The notes: generated from the letters alone by a model not told the origin. Positions 47,189-57,031 are shown, counted from the first letter of the stretch. The stretch is DNA of 64,000 nucleotides from Pseudoalteromonas luteoviolacea DSM 6061 (GCF_001625655.1 NZ_AUYB01000097.1:1-64000); one strand, 5' to 3'. Made by a program: numbers and translations.

Positions 47189-48178
47189 GCCATGCCCGCA
47201 ACAAGAGTGATTAATTGATCTCTCAGTTAAGAGCTAGGTCGACGTACTAAGTTGGAGGTTTCGCAATTAGGTACTTGTTCGCAATCCTAGCTTTAACCAT
47301 TAAAATTGAATAAATATAATCAATTCAAAATTCACAACGAACAAACCGAACTGTGCACTACCTTGTTTGGTCACCAGTAAGGGCGTTTAAGTTGTAAATT
47401 AACATGGCTGATCAACTAAAATTCGAATTGAATTTAGTTAAAAAACTGCGCCAAAACCCACAAAAAAGAAATAAATAACAAAAACTTAATGTAGGCCCAA
47501 TAAAAGAAAATACTACTCACGCAGGCACGACAACTAGACTACAAAATACAATACCTAGAATACTGAATATTCTTTTTTTTAAAAAATACTGTGTTTATGA
47601 TGCTAACACACAAAACAAAAAAATAAATCAAAATTACTTAAAATTAACATTGACTTAATTTTTGACACCGAACAACACAGAGGTTTATTGTGTTTTCCTT
47701 ATGAACACTACCCAATTCGCCAAATGGGGTAAATTACCCGCCATTACACCAATCAATACAAATAGGAACACGTACATCAAGACAGTATCGTTGCATTGGC
47801 TCGTATAATAACCATATAGGCTCAGTATGAATTCTTTTTGACTGATAAATAGAGCCATCTAACTCATGAATATAAAACGCTTAATCAATCTTTTTGATAA
47901 GCTAATTGTACACACCATCAGCCCATTACTAAGCAACCGGCAACACACAACAACACACTCATGGGGTTTGCTTTGACGATTCTCCCGCTCACATCTTGTG
48001 ATTTAAACTATACTTAGCTCGAAGGTAGCCAGCACAGAAACATTGTTAGCGAGCGTTTAGCTGGTGTTATTGTTCTAACAGGAGTGTATACGCACATTCA
48101 ACAGTAGCAAATTAAAGGACTAATGATTAAGTGATAGAGAGTATCGCTGGTCACTAACTGAGTGCTGAAGGACTAATA
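47189..48178. other. AT-rich 990-bp divergent intergenic region, likely NRPS operon promoter
   Basis: No convincing gene is seen. It separates the minus-strand synthetase operon from the plus-strand GGDEF-EAL gene. Two inverted repeats stand out: TTGAAT...ATTCAA (47306-47328) and an imperfect one, AACTAAAATTC/GAATTTAGTT (47414-47439). A weak minus-strand promoter match (TTCGTT, 17 bases, TATATT) overlaps the first. A 35-codon frame at 47701-47808 has no RBS. The long AT-rich stretch 47440-47680 could bind H-NS-like silencers. Regulatory function is inferred from position. Confidence 0.4.
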
Positions 48179-50668
48179 ATGGATAAAGCGCGTTCTATAA
48201 ACCTCAAATTTTGGCTAACCTTGATCTCTACATGCTGTGCTGCAATTTTCGCACTGTCGTTGATCCTATTTAGCTTTCAGGTGAAGAAGGACTTTTTGAT
48301 AGAGGATACTCAAGCACATTTATCAACAACGCTGTCCCACACCATAAAAAGCCTTGAAGTAGCACCACAAATATCAACACTTAGCAGTATTATCACAAGC
48401 ACATTGCATGTTCAGCAGTTTTCGCAAGTCATCGTCACCGATAAGCAGTTGAACATTTTGTATAGTTCAACGCCTAATCAAATTGGGGCAAATGCGTTGA
48501 CGCTATTTCCCAGAATCTCAAATAATCTGGTTGGGCTCTCAAAAGAAGTTCCAATAAAGCATTTGTATAACACACAGCATGCGCTTTTCACTAGTTTCGG
48601 AAAAATTCATCATGCAGGTGCCCAAGATGATAACGCCAACTCCCGACCTTTCCTTATAGTCACTCAATATTCATTGTCTGAGAAAATAAACAACCTGTAT
48701 ACACACTACAATCACAACGTGTGGATTGTTATTGCTGCGGTACTGGCGATTTCCCTACTGGCAATTACCATCAGCTATCACTTTATTCACAAACCCATTG
48801 CTGTTTTGCTCGAACTCAGTGATCGGCTAGCCGATTTTAAGTTCAACCATGCGACCCATGTAACCGGGAGTGGTGAGTTAAAGCGACTGTCAGACAATTT
48901 GCACAGTGCTTCAAATACACTGCAACAAGGGTTTGAGCAAAAAAATCAAGCTCAGCAAAGCGCTCTGGAAAAGCAAAGTGTGTTAGAAGGCATTTTTTCA
49001 GCGCTACCGGATATTTTCTTTATTGTGGACAAAACAGGTAAGATTTTGGAATGCCATTATGGCAGTAACGGCACAATGAATATTCCAAAAATGCCATTTA
49101 TAGGTCAAAAACTCATTGATGTTTTGCCCGCTCATGCGGCGAAGCATTTTACCAAAGCAATTTCAGCCACAGAGCAAAGCGGGCAGCTCACCCAAATTGA
49201 ATACCGAATCGACGCCGACGATGTTATAAAGCACTTTGAAGCGCGCCTAAGTGCCATTCCCGAATCCCATAAATTGGTCGTCGCAGTGCGTGATATTACG
49301 GATAAAAAACGCCAAGAAGAGGTGATATTACATCATGCTTTTTACGATACATTGACCCAATTACCAAATCGTTTTCTCGCGCTTGATAGGCTTCAGCAGA
49401 TGATCCATGAAGCTAAGCGAAATCAACAGTTAATAGCGGTTGGGTTTATCGATCTAGATGATTTTAAAAAAGTAAACGACTCAATGGGCCATGAGGTGGG
49501 CGATAAACTATTGGTGCACTCAGCCACAATTTTGAAAAACGCCTTGCGCAAACACGACACTGTGGCTCGGCTTGGAGGAGACGAGTTTATTGTTTTGCTC
49601 GGAGATATCACCGATCAGCATCACATATCCGCCATCGCAACTAAGTTGGTACATCTTTTTCGTTCACCTTTTGAAATAGACGATCGTTCTTTTACAATTT
49701 CCCTAAGCTTGGGCTTAGCTGTGTTTCCAAATGACGCGACAACCCCGAATGAATTGCTACGCAAAGCTGACTCAGCTATGTACAGTGCAAAACAACTTGG
49801 TCGTAACACCTTTTCATTTTTCACCGAAAGCATGAGCCAAGATTTAAATAGGCGCTTAATGCTTGAAGAGAAAATGCGTTTGGCGTTAACCAATGAACAG
49901 TTTGAGGTCTATTTTCAACCTCAATATGATTTGAGCAGCCAATATGTCGTAGGCGCCGAAGCGTTGCTGCGCTGGCATGATGATGAATTAGGGTGGATAT
50001 CGCCTGGCGAGTTTATACCACTTGCCGAGCAAACGGGTTACATCATAGAGCTAGGACAATTTGTTTTAGAAACGGCAATCAAGCAGATCCACAACTTGCA
50101 AATAACTCTGAGCACACCTTTTCGTATCGCGGTTAACTTATCGCCAAGGCAATTCAAAGACCCCAGTTTAGTTAATACCATAAGCCACTTAATCAGTGAG
50201 TTTAAAATCGACACTGCTCTACTAGAACTAGAAATTACCGAAGGCGTATTACTCAGTGGCGATGAGCTCGTCAGAGATGCCCTGTTTGAGCTACACCAAC
50301 TGGGGATTCTCATCTCAATGGATGACTTTGGTACAGGTTACTCCTCTCTTAACTATTTACGGCAATATCCATTCGACGTGTTGAAAATAGATCAAAGTTT
50401 TATTTTCGATATGAATACCAGTGAGCAAGTGCAACAGCTGGTTAATGCGATCATCGTCATGTCGCATAATTTAGGTATAAAAGTGATCGCCGAAGGTATA
50501 GAAACACAACTACAATTAGAGACCTTGGCCGCAATGAATTGTGACTTTGGTCAAGGCTACTTTTTAGGTAAACCTATGTCAAAAATTGATTTTGAGGCGT
50601 GGTTGACGCAATATGCTCTTCAACCGTTGAATATTGAGAATAAATCCTTGTCGATACAAGACTATTAA
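48179..50668 (+). CDS. Membrane GGDEF-EAL protein (c-di-GMP turnover) with PAS domain
   Basis: An 829-aa protein. A transmembrane helix (about 11-33), a periplasmic sensor region (35-178) and a second helix (about 180-205) are followed by a HAMP-like linker and coiled coil. Then come a PAS domain (about 265-390; FSALPDIFFIVDKTGKILE), GGDEF (385-545; intact LGGDEF near 466) and EAL (565-815; EALLRW near 593, ELEITEGVL, DDFGTGYSSL). Both catalytic signatures are intact, so synthesis and breakdown of cyclic di-GMP are both possible. It is transcribed away from the lipopeptide operon across the 990-bp region; c-di-GMP control of that locus is only a positional guess. The zur gene follows after 43 bases. 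Confidence 0.93.
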   Translation: MDKARSINLKFWLTLISTCCAAIFALSLILFSFQVKKDFLIEDTQAHLSTTLSHTIKSLEVAPQISTLSSIITSTLHVQQFSQVIVTDKQLNILYSSTPNQIGANALTLFPRISNNLVGLSKEVPIKHLYNTQHALFTSFGKIHHAGAQDDNANSRPFLIVTQYSLSEKINNLYTHYNHNVWIVIAAVLAISLLAITISYHFIHKPIAVLLELSDRLADFKFNHATHVTGSGELKRLSDNLHSASNTLQQGFEQKNQAQQSALEKQSVLEGIFSALPDIFFIVDKTGKILECHYGSNGTMNIPKMPFIGQKLIDVLPAHAAKHFTKAISATEQSGQLTQIEYRIDADDVIKHFEARLSAIPESHKLVVAVRDITDKKRQEEVILHHAFYDTLTQLPNRFLALDRLQQMIHEAKRNQQLIAVGFIDLDDFKKVNDSMGHEVGDKLLVHSATILKNALRKHDTVARLGGDEFIVLLGDITDQHHISAIATKLVHLFRSPFEIDDRSFTISLSLGLAVFPNDATTPNELLRKADSAMYSAKQLGRNTFSFFTESMSQDLNRRLMLEEKMRLALTNEQFEVYFQPQYDLSSQYVVGAEALLRWHDDELGWISPGEFIPLAEQTGYIIELGQFVLETAIKQIHNLQITLSTPFRIAVNLSPRQFKDPSLVNTISHLISEFKIDTALLELEITEGVLLSGDELVRDALFELHQLGILISMDDFGTGYSSLNYLRQYPFDVLKIDQSFIFDMNTSEQVQQLVNAIIVMSHNLGIKVIAEGIETQLQLETLAAMNCDFGQGYFLGKPMSKIDFEAWLTQYALQPLNIENKSLSIQDY

Positions 50669-50711
50669 AATGAATATGTTAGTATTGGGAAGTAGTGTAA
50701 GGATTTAGAAG

Positions 50712-51146
50712 ATGAATATAGAACTACTTGTTAGTAAAGCGAAACAGGTCTGCGATAACCGCGGAGCCCGTTTTACACCGATTAGAGAAAAAGTATTTCG
50801 ATTGCTCGCGACAAAACAAGGTGGCGTAGGTGCATATGATCTGTTAGAAGAATTAAAATTGACAGAGGCCAGTGCTAAACCTGCAACCGTGTATCGTGCG
50901 CTGGATTTTTTGGCTGAACTTGGTTTCATCCATAAAATTGAAAGCACTAACTCGTTTATGCTGTGTCACCATTTTGATCATATCCATCCAGTTCAATTGT
51001 TGATCTGTGATAGCTGTGGACATGTGCAAGAGCTGCACTCTGGTGCAATTTCTCACGAATTGAATAACTTATCAGCAGAAAAAGGCTTTAAAGTTAAAGC
51101 ACAGACGATTGAAGCTCACGGGCTTTGCGAAAAGTGCCAACAGTAG
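50712..51146 (+). CDS. zur: Fur-family zinc uptake regulator Zur
   Basis: A 144-aa Fur-family repressor with an N-terminal winged helix (FTPIREKVFRLL, KPATVYRALDFLAELGF). The metal-binding half has a His-rich HHFDHIHP stretch and two Cys pairs (CDSCGHVQE near residue 94 and CEKC at the end) for structural zinc. Cys-pair placement and the short, non-Fur HHH pattern favour Zur over Fur. It would repress zinc uptake genes when zinc is plentiful; none of its usual targets are nearby. Confidence 0.85.
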   Translation: MNIELLVSKAKQVCDNRGARFTPIREKVFRLLATKQGGVGAYDLLEELKLTEASAKPATVYRALDFLAELGFIHKIESTNSFMLCHHFDHIHPVQLLICDSCGHVQELHSGAISHELNNLSAEKGFKVKAQTIEAHGLCEKCQQ

Positions 51147-51217
51147 TGCAGCTGGTAAAAAAGCCACTACACTTAAGACAATGACTGCAACAATGAATAA
51201 AACAAGGGAACAATAAT

Positions 51218-51685
51218 ATGAATGTTGAGTTCATCAACCCTTTTTTATCTTCACTAATAAATGTATTAGCTACAATGGCACAAACTGAGCTCACGCCAGG
51301 GAAGCCAAAGATAAAAAAAGATGAAGTCGCCAGAGGAGATGTGTCGGGACTAATTGGTATGGTTGGCCCGCAAACCAAAGGTTCTTTTTCAATTACTTTT
51401 GACGAAAGCTTAGCACTGGCCATTATGGAAAGAATGCTAGGTGAAAGACCTGACGGTATTAATGAAGAAGTAACGGACATGGTAGGCGAAATCACCAATA
51501 TGGTTACTGGCGGAGCCAAAAACCTACTAGGTGAAAAAGGTTATGATTTCGACATGGCGACCCCATTGGTTGTTTCGGGACCAGGGCACACCATTACACA
51601 TAAATGTGAAGGCGCAAAAATCATTATGCCATTCACATCTGATGATGGTAACGCAAACATAGAGGTCAGCTTCGATAAACTATGA
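51218..51685 (+). CDS. CheX-like chemotaxis phosphatase family protein
   Basis: A 155-aa protein of the CheC/CheX phosphatase fold: [17 protein letters not shown] at the start, then [20 protein letters not shown] (about 88-107), which contains the E-x-x-N catalytic pair that removes phosphate from CheY. It ends in a beta-rich domain ([16 protein letters not shown]). It could dephosphorylate a response regulator in chemotaxis or another two-component system; no chemotaxis genes are nearby. Its stop overlaps the yjbQ start by 4 bases (ATGA). Confidence 0.82.
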   Translation: MNVEFINPFLSSLINVLATMAQTELTPGKPKIKKDEVARGDVSGLIGMVGPQTKGSFSITFDESLALAIMERMLGERPDGINEEVTDMVGEITNMVTGGAKNLLGEKGYDFDMATPLVVSGPGHTITHKCEGAKIIMPFTSDDGNANIEVSFDKL

Positions 51686-52113
51686 GTTGGCACCAAACAG
51701 TAATCACGTTGAGGCCTCGAGCTCGGGGCTTTCATCTCGTTGACGATGAATTACTCACACACCTTCCTCAATTGGGCTATTACAAAGTCGGCCTATTACA
51801 CCTATTTATTCAACATACCTCTGCCAGTCTCACAATAAATGAGAATGCTGACCCTACTGTAAGAATGGATATGGAAAGCCACTTTAACCACTACGTGCCA
51901 CAAAATCAAAGCTACTACAGACATGATTATGAGGGCGATGACGATATGCCAGCGCATATCAAATCCAGTACACTGGGTTGTGAGGTAACAATTCCAATTT
52001 ACCAGGGCACTTTAAAGCTTGGAACTTGGCAAGGTATCTATTTAGGCGAACACAGAGATCATGGTGGGCCTCGCAAAGTTGTGGCAACCATGCAAGGGCA
52101 GCTCCTTGAGTAA
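51682..52113 (+). CDS. yjbQ: YjbQ family protein (UPF0047)
   Basis: A 143-aa member of the YjbQ/UPF0047 family, which has weak thiamine-phosphate-synthase-like activity. The conserved blocks are present: [20 protein letters not shown] (about 36-55), [29 protein letters not shown] and the His residues of a probable metal site. It is translationally coupled to the CheX-like gene. The physiological role is not settled for the family. Confidence 0.9.
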   Translation: MSWHQTVITLRPRARGFHLVDDELLTHLPQLGYYKVGLLHLFIQHTSASLTINENADPTVRMDMESHFNHYVPQNQSYYRHDYEGDDDMPAHIKSSTLGCEVTIPIYQGTLKLGTWQGIYLGEHRDHGGPRKVVATMQGQLLE

Positions 52114-52121
52114 TAAATGTT

Positions 52122-52138
52122 GTTAAGTTGCCCTTAAC
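52122..52138. terminator. Short hairpin between convergent yjbQ and alr
   Basis: GTTAAG and CTTAAC pair around a 5-base loop, followed by TTT on the plus strand. It sits between convergent genes, so it may act as a weak bidirectional terminator. Confidence 0.35.
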
Positions 52139-52143
52139 TTTGG

Positions 52144-53229
52144 TTACCCGTCAGCCTGATAGTCATAGCTAACGCGCGGTGTAATGTTACAGAGTAGCTC
52201 ATATGGAATAGTGTCTGCACAAATTGCAATTTCCTCTACGGGCAAACTAGGCCCCCACATTTCCACTTCATCACCAACATGAATACTCTTGTCATTGCTG
52301 CCTATATCCACGGTAATCATGTCCATGGATATGCTACCTACGATACCGTATCGTTCACCTTTAATAACCACAGGTGTCCCCTCTCTCGCATGGCGAGGAT
52401 ACCCATCGCCATAACCCATAGCAACCACTGCAAGTGTCGTATCTTCTTTACAGGTCCAACGACCGCCATATCCTATACGGTCACCAGACACAACGTGCTT
52501 AATTGCAATAACACGAGTTTTTAGACGCATCACTGGCTTCAATGCATGATCGACACCAACGCAATCAAGCATAGGCGATACACCATATAGCATGAGACCT
52601 GAGCGTACCCAGTCAAAATGCGCATCAGGCCAACCAATAATACCAGCGGAGTTGGCCAAGCACAGCGCGTCACTCTGACCTTTGACCAATTTGGTAAAAG
52701 AGGCGATTTGCAGGGCGGTAAAGTGATTGTTGAGATCGTCAGCACAAGGAAAGTGGGTCATCAACTTAGTATCAGCTTTAACATTCGGAGATTGTTTAAG
52801 GCGAGTATAAAACTCCTCAAATTGTTCAGGCTCGATACCTAAGCGATGCATGCCTGTATCTATTTTCAGCCATACCGATATCGGTGCTTCTAACTGGCAA
52901 GCTTCAATAGCAGCGAGCTGATTTTCATCATGAACAACAGTCTCAAAATTATTGGCCAATAAAATAGGCAGATCACTTGAATCAAAAAAGCCCTCTAGGA
53001 GAATAATAGGCTTTGTCAGGCCGCCCGCCCTAAGTGCTAAAGCCTCATCTATACGAGCAACAGCAAACGCATCTGCCCCCTGTAAGCACTGCGCAATTTT
53101 CACTAACCCGTGCCCATAGGCATTGGCTTTCAGTACCGCCATCACTTTTGAAGACGGCGCCATTTGTTTTACGATAGCCAAATTATGTCGCAGCGCGTTA
53201 ATATCTATTTCGGCTGTTGCTAAACGCAT
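52144..53229 (-). CDS. alr: Alanine racemase
   Basis: A 361-aa PLP enzyme that interconverts L- and D-alanine for peptidoglycan. The PLP lysine lies in AVLKANAYGHG (near residue 34) and the second catalytic Tyr in DRIGYGGRW (near 254); SISMDMITVDI is also typical. Length is standard. It follows dnaB by 24 bases in the common dnaB-alr arrangement. It is a housekeeping racemase rather than one tied to the NRPS, since no Ala module is predicted. Confidence 0.96.
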   Translation of the reverse strand: MRLATAEIDINALRHNLAIVKQMAPSSKVMAVLKANAYGHGLVKIAQCLQGADAFAVARIDEALALRAGGLTKPIILLEGFFDSSDLPILLANNFETVVHDENQLAAIEACQLEAPISVWLKIDTGMHRLGIEPEQFEEFYTRLKQSPNVKADTKLMTHFPCADDLNNHFTALQIASFTKLVKGQSDALCLANSAGIIGWPDAHFDWVRSGLMLYGVSPMLDCVGVDHALKPVMRLKTRVIAIKHVVSGDRIGYGGRWTCKEDTTLAVVAMGYGDGYPRHAREGTPVVIKGERYGIVGSISMDMITVDIGSNDKSIHVGDEVEMWGPSLPVEEIAICADTIPYELLCNITPRVSYDYQADG

Positions 53230-53253
53230 TTTAATACCCTTATTTATTTGGGC

Positions 53254-54633
53254 TTAATACTCATCATCCAGTGCAGGCCCAGCATAATTGTCAAAACGTG
53301 AGTATTGACCTTGGAAGGTTAACCTGACCTTACCAATTGGACCATTACGCTGTTTACCTATAATTATTTCTGCAGTACCTTTATCTGGACTATCATCGTT
53401 ATATACTTCATCTCGATAGATAAACATAATTAAGTCGGCATCCTGCTCGATCGATCCCGATTCCCTCAAGTCAGAGTTTACAGGTCGCTTATCTGCACGT
53501 TGCTCTAGAGTACGATTTAGCTGTGAAAGGGCAATAACTGGACATTCGAGCTCTTTTGCCAGTGCTTTTAATGAGCGTGAAATTTCCGCGATTTCTAGAG
53601 TACGATTGTCAGACAAACTTGGTACTCGCATTAACTGCAAATAGTCAACCATGATCATACTGATACCACCATGGTCTCGTGCAATACGGCGTGCTCGCGA
53701 GCGCACATCTGTTGGCGTTAGGCCTGATGCATCATCAATGTACATCTGGCCTTTTTCCATCAACAGCCCCATAGTTGAAGAGAGCCTTGCCCAGTCGTCA
53801 TCATCTAATTGACCGGTTCTCACTTTGGTTTGGTTGATGCGGCCAAGTGATGCCAACATCCTCATCATAATCTGTTCGGAGGGCATCTCTAAAGAATAAA
53901 TAAGTACAGGCTTGTCTTGTGTCATCGCAGCATGCTCTGCCAAGTTCATTGCAAATGTCGTTTTACCCATTGAAGGACGCGCTGCAACGATAATTAGATC
54001 CGAAGGCTGCAAGCCCGCCGTCATTTTGTCTAAGTCTGAATAACCCGAACTCACACCTGTCACACCATCCTGCGGAGACTGATACAATTCTTCAATTTTA
54101 TCTATGGTTTTTTCCAAGATGCTGTGAATATTTTGAGGTCCTTCAGTACTCTTACTGCGTTGTTCAGCAATTTTGAATACTTTACTTTCAGCAAGGTCTA
54201 ATAGGTCATGACTTGTGCGACCTTCAGGGTTAAAGCCCGCCTCCGCGATTTCATTGGCAACAGAGATCATTTCTCTTACTACCGCCCTTTCACGCACAAT
54301 ACTGGCATACGCATCAATATTGGCAGCACTGGGGGTATTTTTTGCGATTTCAGCTAAATATGCAAAACCACCGATAGAATCGAGTTGGTTATTCTTCTCA
54401 AGGTTTTCAGAAATCGTTATTAAATCAATTGGCTGACCAAGCTCAACGAGTTTAGTCATGGCTTCAAAGATCAGTTTATGTGTGCGGGTGTAAAAGTCTT
54501 GAGCAACGACAAGCTCTGCTACGCGGTCAAATGCTTGGTTATCGAGCATCAGACCACCCAAAACAGACTGCTCTGCTTCAATTGAATGTGGAGGAACTTT
54601 TAGTGTATCGACTTGTTGATCAGGTTTGGCCAT
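53254..54633 (-). CDS. dnaB: Replicative DNA helicase DnaB
   Basis: A 459-aa hexameric helicase that unwinds DNA at the replication fork. It has an N-terminal domain beginning HSIEAEQSVLGGLMLDNQAF, Walker A ARPSMGKTTFAMN (near residue 220), SLEMPSEQIMMRM, Walker B MIMVDYLQLM and the C-terminal SGSIEQDADLIMFIYRDE motif. No intein is present. It is co-directional with alr. Confidence 0.97.
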   Translation of the reverse strand: MAKPDQQVDTLKVPPHSIEAEQSVLGGLMLDNQAFDRVAELVVAQDFYTRTHKLIFEAMTKLVELGQPIDLITISENLEKNNQLDSIGGFAYLAEIAKNTPSAANIDAYASIVRERAVVREMISVANEIAEAGFNPEGRTSHDLLDLAESKVFKIAEQRSKSTEGPQNIHSILEKTIDKIEELYQSPQDGVTGVSSGYSDLDKMTAGLQPSDLIIVAARPSMGKTTFAMNLAEHAAMTQDKPVLIYSLEMPSEQIMMRMLASLGRINQTKVRTGQLDDDDWARLSSTMGLLMEKGQMYIDDASGLTPTDVRSRARRIARDHGGISMIMVDYLQLMRVPSLSDNRTLEIAEISRSLKALAKELECPVIALSQLNRTLEQRADKRPVNSDLRESGSIEQDADLIMFIYRDEVYNDDSPDKGTAEIIIGKQRNGPIGKVRLTFQGQYSRFDNYAGPALDDEY

Positions 54634-54727
54634 ATTACGACAAAAACAAATGAGTGGATTTGTTATTGTAACCCTAAATCAAAAAAAACTGAATGCTGAT
54701 TAGTTGTCTAAAGCTATACAAGGAAAA

Positions 54728-54755
54728 GGAACAACCTGTTCACACAGGTCGTTCC
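54728..54755 (-). terminator. Terminator-like hairpin after the DUF4097 gene
   Basis: GGAACAACCTG and CAGGTCGTTCC pair (one mismatch) around a 6-base loop, and on the minus strand are followed by TTTTCCTTG. It lies 6 bases after the stop codon of the DUF4097 gene. Confidence 0.65.
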
Positions 54756-54761
54756 GCTCAA

Positions 54762-55703
54762 TTAATTCTTTTTCAGAGCGATACGTCCGCTGACCGTATC
54801 AATTTCAACGTCTGCATCCCCACCTGCTATACTAAACTCTAGCTCACGAGAAGGACCATACTTCGCTTTTTTAACTTTGTCACTGCTTAGCTCATTAATG
54901 ATTTTTCCACCTGCATGGGCATCAATGTCAAATCGCGCAGAAAGATCTTTCGGAAAATATAAATCGACATCACCACTGACAGACTCAAGATTCATCCTTG
55001 CATTTGGCAACAGTTTCTTGGTGCGGATTTCAATTTCCCCATTTACCGTATTCAACCTAAGCTCTTGTAATTCAGCGATTTCAAATTCGACCTCTCCATT
55101 GACATTTTCGAGCCTGATCTCTTTGGCTGAAGTGTTGCTCTCTATAGATCCATTTACGGCATTAAAACGCAACTTTCCCGCAGAGCCCATATCCTCTATA
55201 TCACCATTGACAGTCTCATATCGTACGCGGCCGCTTAAATCCTTGCCATCAATATTGCCATTCACGGTTTCCAACCTTACCTTACCTTCAATTTGGCTCG
55301 CTTTAATATCTCCATTAACCGTTTTGATAAACGCGCCAGCCAGAAGCTGAGACACTTCGATATCAACTTGGACTCCCTCGAACACCAACTCACTTTGCCG
55401 TGGCATGAAAATAGTTAATTCAGACCCTTCATGTTGACGGCCCCACCCTTTAACACGAGAAGGCATCTCTACAATAAATTCTGTTTTGCTACCATTATTG
55501 ACAAGCTTGAAGCCTTTAGCCGCTTCGTCTAGTTCTCCTTCAACTTTAAATTTGCCCTTGTCCCACGTTTTGATAACGACATTACCACGCTGGTTTTCGA
55601 TAAATACTTTGCCATCTTGCTCAATATCAATCTCTTTATTAATTTTCTCGCCAGCCAGTACCGCTGCGGGCAACAATGCCAAACTCAATATAATTGCTTT
55701 CAT
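54762..55703 (-). CDS. Exported DUF4097-like beta-strand repeat protein
   Basis: A 313-aa protein with a signal peptide (MKAIILSLALLPAAVLAGE). From about residue 130 to 250 it carries a repeat of roughly 20 residues built on V-N-G-(D/N/S/E)-I: KTVNGDIKAS, ETVNGNIDGK, ETVNGDIEDM, NAVNGSIESN, ENVNGEVEFE, NTVNGEIEIR, ESVSGDVDLY. This is the right-handed beta-solenoid pattern of DUF4097 proteins. It should sit in the periplasm or on the outer membrane; the function is unknown. It is the third gene of a sigma/putative anti-sigma operon (10-base gap), so it may take part in envelope signalling. Confidence 0.85.
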   Translation of the reverse strand: MKAIILSLALLPAAVLAGEKINKEIDIEQDGKVFIENQRGNVVIKTWDKGKFKVEGELDEAAKGFKLVNNGSKTEFIVEMPSRVKGWGRQHEGSELTIFMPRQSELVFEGVQVDIEVSQLLAGAFIKTVNGDIKASQIEGKVRLETVNGNIDGKDLSGRVRYETVNGDIEDMGSAGKLRFNAVNGSIESNTSAKEIRLENVNGEVEFEIAELQELRLNTVNGEIEIRTKKLLPNARMNLESVSGDVDLYFPKDLSARFDIDAHAGGKIINELSSDKVKKAKYGPSRELEFSIAGGDADVEIDTVSGRIALKKN

Positions 55704-55713
55704 CCTACTTCTC

Positions 55714-56220
55714 CTAAATCTGTTGCCAACGGGGTTGATGCACCCGGTTAATTAAATCTAATTGCTGCTGATAAACTTGCGCCAACATTTGCAGTAACGC
55801 GGCGTTTTCGGGGTCGTTTTCTAGCGCCGTTTTAATCGCTTGTTCTGCTTGCTCTAATTCTTGCAACTGTACTTGCCAATCATTGGTCAGCGCAGGCTGA
55901 GAACCGTACTGCACAAGTAGAGTCTGCTTTTGCTGTTCGAAGTAAGCGCTCATTTGCACTACGGGGTTTTGCTCTGGTGGCTTCATACTAAAATACACCG
56001 CGCACATACCAATAAGTGTTGAAGCAGCAATGGCAGAGAGATTTCGCCATGCCCCACTGCGCGTTGCTCGACTTTCACTATCAATACTAGAGTGAGGCGC
56101 GGAGTTAATGGCTTTTTCAACGCCAGGCCAAAGCGACTTTTGAGGTTCTGGCATTTGTTCTGGATTGTTTTTTTGCTCCAACCCCTTCGCTAAAAACTCG
56201 TCAAAGTTCGATTTAGTCAT
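55714..56220 (-). CDS. Putative anti-sigma factor, single-pass membrane protein
   Basis: From the ATG at 56220 (MTKSNFDEFLAKGLE) the product is 168 aa; a second ATG at 56226 lies only 4 bases after the AGGAG, so either is possible. One transmembrane segment (about residues 57-76, SAIAASTLIGMCAVYFSM) follows a short cytosolic N-terminus, and the periplasmic part is Gln-rich and probably helical, ending NRVHQPRWQQI. There is no zinc-binding HxxxCxxC motif, so it is not a ZAS-type anti-sigma. The role is inferred from its 8-base overlap with the ECF sigma gene and its topology. Confidence 0.65.
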   Translation of the reverse strand: MTKSNFDEFLAKGLEQKNNPEQMPEPQKSLWPGVEKAINSAPHSSIDSESRATRSGAWRNLSAIAASTLIGMCAVYFSMKPPEQNPVVQMSAYFEQQKQTLLVQYGSQPALTNDWQVQLQELEQAEQAIKTALENDPENAALLQMLAQVYQQQLDLINRVHQPRWQQI

Positions 56221-56764
56221 TTTCATACCACTCCTGTAACAACTTTTTGGCTCTGTGATACTGAGATTTACTCGATCCAACCGCCATCGATAGCATAGTT
56301 GCAATTTCTTCGTGTCTGTACCCTTCAACTGCGTGTAACACAAACACCAATCGTGCTCGCTCAGGCAATCGTAATATCAACTTATCCAACCCATTCAAGT
56401 CCCCACACAAAGCTATACCCGCTTCATCCATACCACTATTCTCAATGCTAACAACCTTTTGTAGCCAGTTTTTATGCTTACGCAGATAACTAATAGCAAT
56501 ATTCGAGGTCACACTGTGAAGCCAAGTGGTGAAACGTGACTGCCCATTAAACTGAGAGATTTTGTGCCACAACTGTACAAACACCTCTTGGCAAGCATCT
56601 TCCGCATGTGCTTGGTCAGCAAGTAGCCTCAAGCACAGCGCATATACGCGCCGATGACACTGTTCATACAACGCGGCAAAAGCAACCTGATCTCCCTGCT
56701 GAGTGCGCAGCACTAGCTCGTCAAGCGTATCGTCTGCAAATGCGTTTTGTGCATCAACCAACAT
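56213..56764 (-). CDS. ECF-type RNA polymerase sigma factor
   Basis: A 183-aa sigma-70 family factor. Region 2 (about 20-90) includes AFAALYEQCHRRVYALCLRLL, EDACQEVFVQLWHKI and FTTWLHSVTSNIAISYLRKH; region 4 (about 125-180) includes LPERARLVFVLHAVEGYRHEEIATMLSMAVGSSKSQYHRAK. There is no region 1 or 3, as in ECF sigmas. It heads an operon with a membrane protein and a DUF4097 protein, a likely envelope-stress unit. It is too distant to be linked with the lipopeptide genes. Confidence 0.93.
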   Translation of the reverse strand: MLVDAQNAFADDTLDELVLRTQQGDQVAFAALYEQCHRRVYALCLRLLADQAHAEDACQEVFVQLWHKISQFNGQSRFTTWLHSVTSNIAISYLRKHKNWLQKVVSIENSGMDEAGIALCGDLNGLDKLILRLPERARLVFVLHAVEGYRHEEIATMLSMAVGSSKSQYHRAKKLLQEWYEND

Positions 56765-57031
56765 ATTTAAATTCCTTTACTACAAGGCGAAGATGATGAC
56801 ATATCTCTCCAAGAAAAAAAGCAATAACCAAATAAAATCAAAGTTTAATGCAGTCACTTTTTCATGTTTTATGTGGAGAATTCACCCGCCATTGCAGTGT
56901 TTTTATTTAATTAATGAGACGCAAACGAAACAGAAAAGGTTTAAAGGGAATTAAAAAGTTTTTGATTAGCTAACTTGGGAGGCCAAAATAAAGAAAGGAA
57001 TTGGTCACTACAGCTTCCAGCAATACAAACT

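Noticed and set aside
47701..47808. 35-codon frame MNTTQFAKWGK..., faintly like the start of MazE/AbrB-type antitoxins (AKWGNS...)
   Set aside because: No Shine-Dalgarno, too short, the matching part covers only about ten residues, and no toxin gene follows.
52144..53229. Alanine racemase as supplier of D-Ala to the NRPS
   Set aside because: It is the usual housekeeping alr after dnaB, in a different operon, and no predicted module selects Ala.
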